64,000 bases of DNA from Sutcliffiella cohnii. Its GTDB lineage: Bacteria; Bacillota; Bacilli; Bacillales; Bacillaceae_I. Below the pieces are notes generated by a model. The model saw nothing but the letters and a program-made list of their open reading frames with translations. It was not told where the DNA came from and ran no database searches. The stretch lies in contig NZ_CP018866.1 of assembly GCF_002250055.1 (NCBI RefSeq), positions 326,001 through 390,000 of the forward strand, written 5' to 3'. Below are positions 61,078 through 64,000 of this stretch, in pieces (position 1 is the first letter of the stretch; each line of letters begins with the position of its first letter). Both the position numbers and the translations under genes were made by a program.

Positions 61078-62847
61078 ATGTTAAAAAAATTTAAATATTC
61101 TTCGGAGAGATTTGAAAATTATTCTTTACAAAAATTACAAAAGGATATCTTTGCGGGGGTAGTAGTGGGTGTAATAGCAATACCTTTAGGGATGGCTTTT
61201 GCTATTGCATCAGGTGTGAAACCAGAATACGGTATATATACTACCATTATTGCGGGAATTCTTATTTCCATATGTGGGGGATCAAAGTATCAAATCGGGG
61301 GGCCAACTGGTGCTTTTATTCCCATTCTATTTGGGATTGTGATAACGTACGGTTTTGAAAATTTATTGATTGCTGGATTTTTGGCAGGAATTATTTTGTT
61401 TTTAATGGGAGTCTTTAAGTTAGGCTTATTAATACAATTCATCCCAAAGCCTGTAACAATTGGATTTACAACTGGAATAGCAGTTATTATTTTTGTAGGA
61501 CAAATTTCCAATTTCTTAGGTTTGGCTGGTGTTGAAAAACATGAGGCATTTATAGACAACATTCTTGAAATTTTAATAAATATCAACTCTTTAAATATTT
61601 ATAGTATATTAACTGCTCTAATTTGTTTGGTAAGTGTACTACTAACTCCAAAGTTTGTTCCTAAAATACCTGGTCCGTTAATTGGATTACTATTATCAAC
61701 ACTAATTGCCGTGTGGTTATACCCAAATCAAGTACCAACGATTGGGTCAACATTTGGAAATATCCCAAGTGAATTACCAAAATTTCAAATGTTAGACATT
61801 ACTTATGAAAGAATAATAGAATTAATTAGACCAGCTTTTGCTATTGCTATTCTTGGAGCCATTGAGTCGCTGCTTTCAGCGGTTGTAGCGGATGGTATGA
61901 CGAAAAGTAAGCATAATAGCAATAGGGAATTAATGGGGCAAGGAGTAGCAAATATTGTAACACCATTTTTTGGGGGGGTTCCAGCGACAGGCGCCATTGC
62001 TCGTACAGCAACCAATATAAAAAATGGTGCGGTTTCACCTATATCCGGAGTGGTTCATGGTATTGTTGTTCTTTTTGTTTTACTTCTTTTTGCTCCGTAT
62101 GCTTCTAGTATTCCATTAGCCAGTATGGCCCCAATCCTAATGGTTGTAGCCTGGAATATGAGTGAACGAAAAGAGTTTCTCCATATTTTGAAGACAAAGT
62201 CAGGAGATACTCTTGTATTATTAGTAACATTTTTATTAACTGTATTTGTGAATTTAACCGTAGCAGTTGAGTTTGGATTAATACTCGCAGTCATCTTATT
62301 TACAAAGCGTATGAGTGAAAGTGTGATTACAGAAAAGGTACTTCCTAATCCACATAGTAAGACCGATAAAGTAGACCCAACTATAGTAACAGACACTCAT
62401 GATTGTCCTCAAATCAGTATTTATAATATTGAAGGACCGTTGTTTTTTGGAGCTGCTCAAACATTTGAACAAAAGATTATGAGAACAATCAATTATAAAC
62501 CAAAAGTGTTAATATTAAGAATGGGAAAAGTGCCGTATATAGATACAACTGGAGAGTCGTATCTCTCTAGTATCGTAAATGACTTTTCAAAAAACGGAAT
62601 CGTTTTAATTACAGGTTTAAATCAACAACCAGAAAAAATGTTAATCAAAACTGGTTTAAGTGATATTATTGGAAAGGAACATTTCTTTGAACGGACAGGG
62701 GAAGCAATAAACTATGCATTGGCACAATTAGATGTAAAAAAGTGTTCAGGGTGTAAACACTTTGCTTTTAGAGAATGTGTAAGTCTTTCAAAGTCTGACT
62801 TCAAAGAAGCTGAAGAGAAAAGGAAATTAATAACTTCTTCACCTTGA
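61078..62847 (+). CDS. SulP-family transporter with STAS domain and cysteine tail
   Basis: 589 aa. SulP core with about eleven helices (DIFAGVVVGVIAIPLGMAFA, GGVPATGAIARTATNIKNGA), STAS domain (about 440-550; ILRMGKVPYIDTTGESYL), and a C-terminal CSGCKHFAFREC motif not present in the 19874 paralog. Substrate unknown (sulfate, bicarbonate or another anion). AAGAAGG region before ATG 61078. Overlaps an ArsR-type gene frame, implying a self-regulated transporter operon. Confidence 0.92.
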   Translation: MLKKFKYSSERFENYSLQKLQKDIFAGVVVGVIAIPLGMAFAIASGVKPEYGIYTTIIAGILISICGGSKYQIGGPTGAFIPILFGIVITYGFENLLIAGFLAGIILFLMGVFKLGLLIQFIPKPVTIGFTTGIAVIIFVGQISNFLGLAGVEKHEAFIDNILEILININSLNIYSILTALICLVSVLLTPKFVPKIPGPLIGLLLSTLIAVWLYPNQVPTIGSTFGNIPSELPKFQMLDITYERIIELIRPAFAIAILGAIESLLSAVVADGMTKSKHNSNRELMGQGVANIVTPFFGGVPATGAIARTATNIKNGAVSPISGVVHGIVVLFVLLLFAPYASSIPLASMAPILMVVAWNMSERKEFLHILKTKSGDTLVLLVTFLLTVFVNLTVAVEFGLILAVILFTKRMSESVITEKVLPNPHSKTDKVDPTIVTDTHDCPQISIYNIEGPLFFGAAQTFEQKIMRTINYKPKVLILRMGKVPYIDTTGESYLSSIVNDFSKNGIVLITGLNQQPEKMLIKTGLSDIIGKEHFFERTGEAINYALAQLDVKKCSGCKHFAFRECVSLSKSDFKEAEEKRKLITSSP

Positions 62848-62882
62848 TAAATAAAGAAGTTTTAGATTGGAGCGTTAGCAAA

Positions 62883-63215
62883 ATGGAACTTGAAATGCAA
62901 AAATTTAAAGCAGAGTTTTTTAAAGCACTAGCTCACCCTTTGAGAATTCGAATTCTTGAATTATTGTCAGAAGGCGATAAAAACGTCAATGAACTCCAAA
63001 GTATCATCGGCAGCCAAGGATCTGTTGTTTCTCAACAATTAACAGTATTAAGAGCGAAAAATATTGTAGTAGGTGTTAAAGAAGGAAATCGTGTTGTCTA
63101 TTCTTTAAAGGATCCTATGATTATTGAACTATTAGATGTAGCACGCCAAATCTTTAATAATCACTTAGTTGATACAATCTCAACGTTAGATAAATTAAAG
63201 GACAATGAAGGATAA
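62883..63215 (+). CDS. ArsR-family regulator without cysteines
   Basis: 110 aa from ATG 62883 (TTGGAG upstream). Winged helix with FKALAHPLRIRILELLSEG, NVNELQSIIGSQGSVVSQQL (recognition helix), VVGVKEGNRVVYSLKD wing. No cysteine anywhere, so metal-thiolate or persulfide sensing of the usual ArsR kind is excluded; the signal may be a small ligand or histidine/acid-based. 35 bases after SulP and probably represses that operon. Confidence 0.88.
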   Translation: MELEMQKFKAEFFKALAHPLRIRILELLSEGDKNVNELQSIIGSQGSVVSQQLTVLRAKNIVVGVKEGNRVVYSLKDPMIIELLDVARQIFNNHLVDTISTLDKLKDNEG

Positions 63216-63252
63216 TGGGACGAAGGGACAGGTAGTATCCCCTCGTCCCATT
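63216..63252. repeat. Compact copy of the dispersed repeat, hairpin
   Basis: TGGGACGAAGGGA ... TCCCCTCGTCCCA is self-complementary and could terminate the SulP-arsR transcript. Confidence 0.6.
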
Positions 63253-63265
63253 CATATATTCATAG

Positions 63266-63345
63266 GTGGGACTAAGGGACAGGAAAGTCATCCACACAGA
63301 AATTGGAAAGTATGTGAAGGTTAAGGTGAAAATGCACCCGAAACT
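63266..63345. repeat. Dispersed repeat copy
   Basis: GTGGGACTAAGGGACAGGAA, CCACACAGAAATTGGAAAGT, ATGTGAAGGTTAAGG; parallels 60893-60985. Confidence 0.7.
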
Positions 63346-63416
63346 AATATCTCTATCTCTGTTGAACTAGTATTTTCGAAAAAGATAGTATGAAAAATAA
63401 TTGTCCAATTTTATAA

Positions 63417-63446
63417 GGACATCGACTATATTCCAGTAGATGTCCG
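63417..63446 (-). terminator. Probable terminator of the minus-strand gene
   Basis: GGACATC ... GATGTCC hairpin with AT-rich flanks just after the stop of 63452-63886. Confidence 0.5.
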
Positions 63447-63451
63447 TAAAA

Positions 63452-63886
63452 TTATTGGTGCATAAATATTTTTCCTGTTGTGGGATTCACTCTATATTTT
63501 TGCGTGAAATCATCATTTTTTAAAGTTACAATATAGTGCCTAGTAGGTTTGATAAAATTAAAACCATCAACATAAACAGCAGTGTTCTTTTCTACGCTTT
63601 GTACCGTTTCTCCAAGGTACTGACTTGTAACCTTTTCAACAGCACTTGAGTAGCTGTAATTCGGAATTACAAGAAGAAAAGATGCCATGAATAAAATACC
63701 GAATATAATGAGTTTTATATTTTTACTTTTAGATTTGTCAAATATAAATATAATGACGGAAATGGAAAATAAAGAAATAGTTACTTGGAAGTTAATTACA
63801 CCAACATAATAAAGAAAATCTATTGTTAACATTGTAATTAATGAGATTAGTATTATAAAAAGTATAATAAAGGTAGTTTTTTTCAT
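63452..63886 (-). CDS. Hypothetical membrane protein with C-terminal PepSY-like tail
   Basis: 144 aa from ATG 63886. Three hydrophobic helices (KTTFIILFIILISLITML, ISLFSISVIIFIFD, LIIFGILFMASFLLVI), then a C-terminal extracytoplasmic domain (YVDGFNFIKPTRHYIVTLKN, YRVNPTTGKIF) whose strand pattern and TGKI ending resemble small PepSY-like domains. Family not certain. AAGGA lies 13 bases upstream. Confidence 0.55.
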   Translation of the reverse strand: MKKTTFIILFIILISLITMLTIDFLYYVGVINFQVTISLFSISVIIFIFDKSKSKNIKLIIFGILFMASFLLVIPNYSYSSAVEKVTSQYLGETVQSVEKNTAVYVDGFNFIKPTRHYIVTLKNDDFTQKYRVNPTTGKIFMHQ

Positions 63887-64000
63887 TTGATCCAAAATCC
63901 TTGTAAATTATTTGCGCCCGAAGTACCTATCCCTAATGTCCCTTTTAGGAGTCGATCTCTTTTATAACAAACCCTCTTGCAAAGGTATTTAATATACGTA

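Noticed and set aside
1-64000. CRISPR array
   Set aside because: No regularly spaced 25-40-bp direct repeats were seen; the tandem repeats present are the 17-bp pair at 19806 and the 42-bp coding repeat at 57160-57560.

Overview
The window is low-GC DNA from a spore-forming member of the Bacillaceae. Evidence is the strong AAGGAGG-type ribosome sites, a tricistronic gerA-type germinant receptor operon, a cwlJ cortex hydrolase, an Ile-type T-box leader on brnQ, a CcdA/ResA-like cytochrome-maturation locus and a canonical Bacillus-type FNR box. The genus cannot be fixed from sequence alone. A candidate selenocysteine-containing HesB-like protein points to a lineage with Sec machinery, possibly an anaerobic or selenium-respiring Bacillaceae.

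Layout. 1-10 kb is accessory and decayed: the C-terminal part of a TrlF-like ATPase cut by the window edge, an unknown 417-aa gene, a tniQ/tnsD-like gene broken by a complete IS66 element with an 8-bp target duplication, a small ORF, a membrane protein and an MFS-transporter pseudogene. 10.3-16.3 kb is a seven-gene same-strand block: membrane protein, CcdA, TlpA/ResA-like thioredoxin, response regulator, histidine kinase, 5'-nucleotidase-family phosphoesterase, and a thioredoxin-like/GerMN-like protein.

16.9-33 kb is the core of the window, a very large persulfide/sulfane-sulfur handling region. Two related modules (rhodanese, TusA-rhodanese fusion, DsrE-like, rhodanese-persulfide dioxygenase fusion, TusA) flank a SulP transporter, a beta-carbonic anhydrase, a DUF302 gene and a frameshifted DUF202 gene. 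The second module also has two membrane-anchored rhodaneses, a degenerate rhodanese, a CstR persulfide-sensing repressor, a second DsrE-type protein and a glutaredoxin. About nine ATACC(N)GGTAT-type palindromes lie in front of the genes of the second module, the SulP promoter and the CoA-disulfide-reductase gene, so they look like one CstR regulon. The 31.0-kb CoADR-rhodanese-TusA gene has an additional FNR site, linking it to anaerobiosis. Nearby are the candidate HesB-like selenoprotein (in-frame TGA at the conserved Cys plus a SECIS-like hairpin), a SAM methyltransferase and a ferritin-like/cupin fusion.

33-46 kb is a mosaic of remnants: a decayed partial copy of the CoADR gene, an excisionase-like gene, a frameshifted SEC-C/DUF3800 gene, a Hanks-type kinase, a recombinase tail, a cluster of DUF3885/immunity-like small genes, an IS1182-type and an IS110-type transposase remnant, a PspC-like gene, and a gene whose signal-peptide segment appears to have been inverted between 6-bp inverted repeats. 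46-51.3 kb (minus strand) holds cwlJ, gerAC, gerAB, gerAA and an Hsp20 gene. 51-64 kb holds an alcohol-dehydrogenase remnant, a tRNA 3'-end fragment, an amidohydrolase, an undescribed two-gene operon (large unknown protein plus a 14-residue-repeat coiled coil with a C-terminal membrane anchor), an abrB remnant, brnQ with its T-box, and a second SulP gene paired with a cysteine-less ArsR regulator. A dispersed 'GGGACGAGGGGACAGG' repeat family occurs at least ten times from 38 kb to the end and has landed inside several decayed genes.
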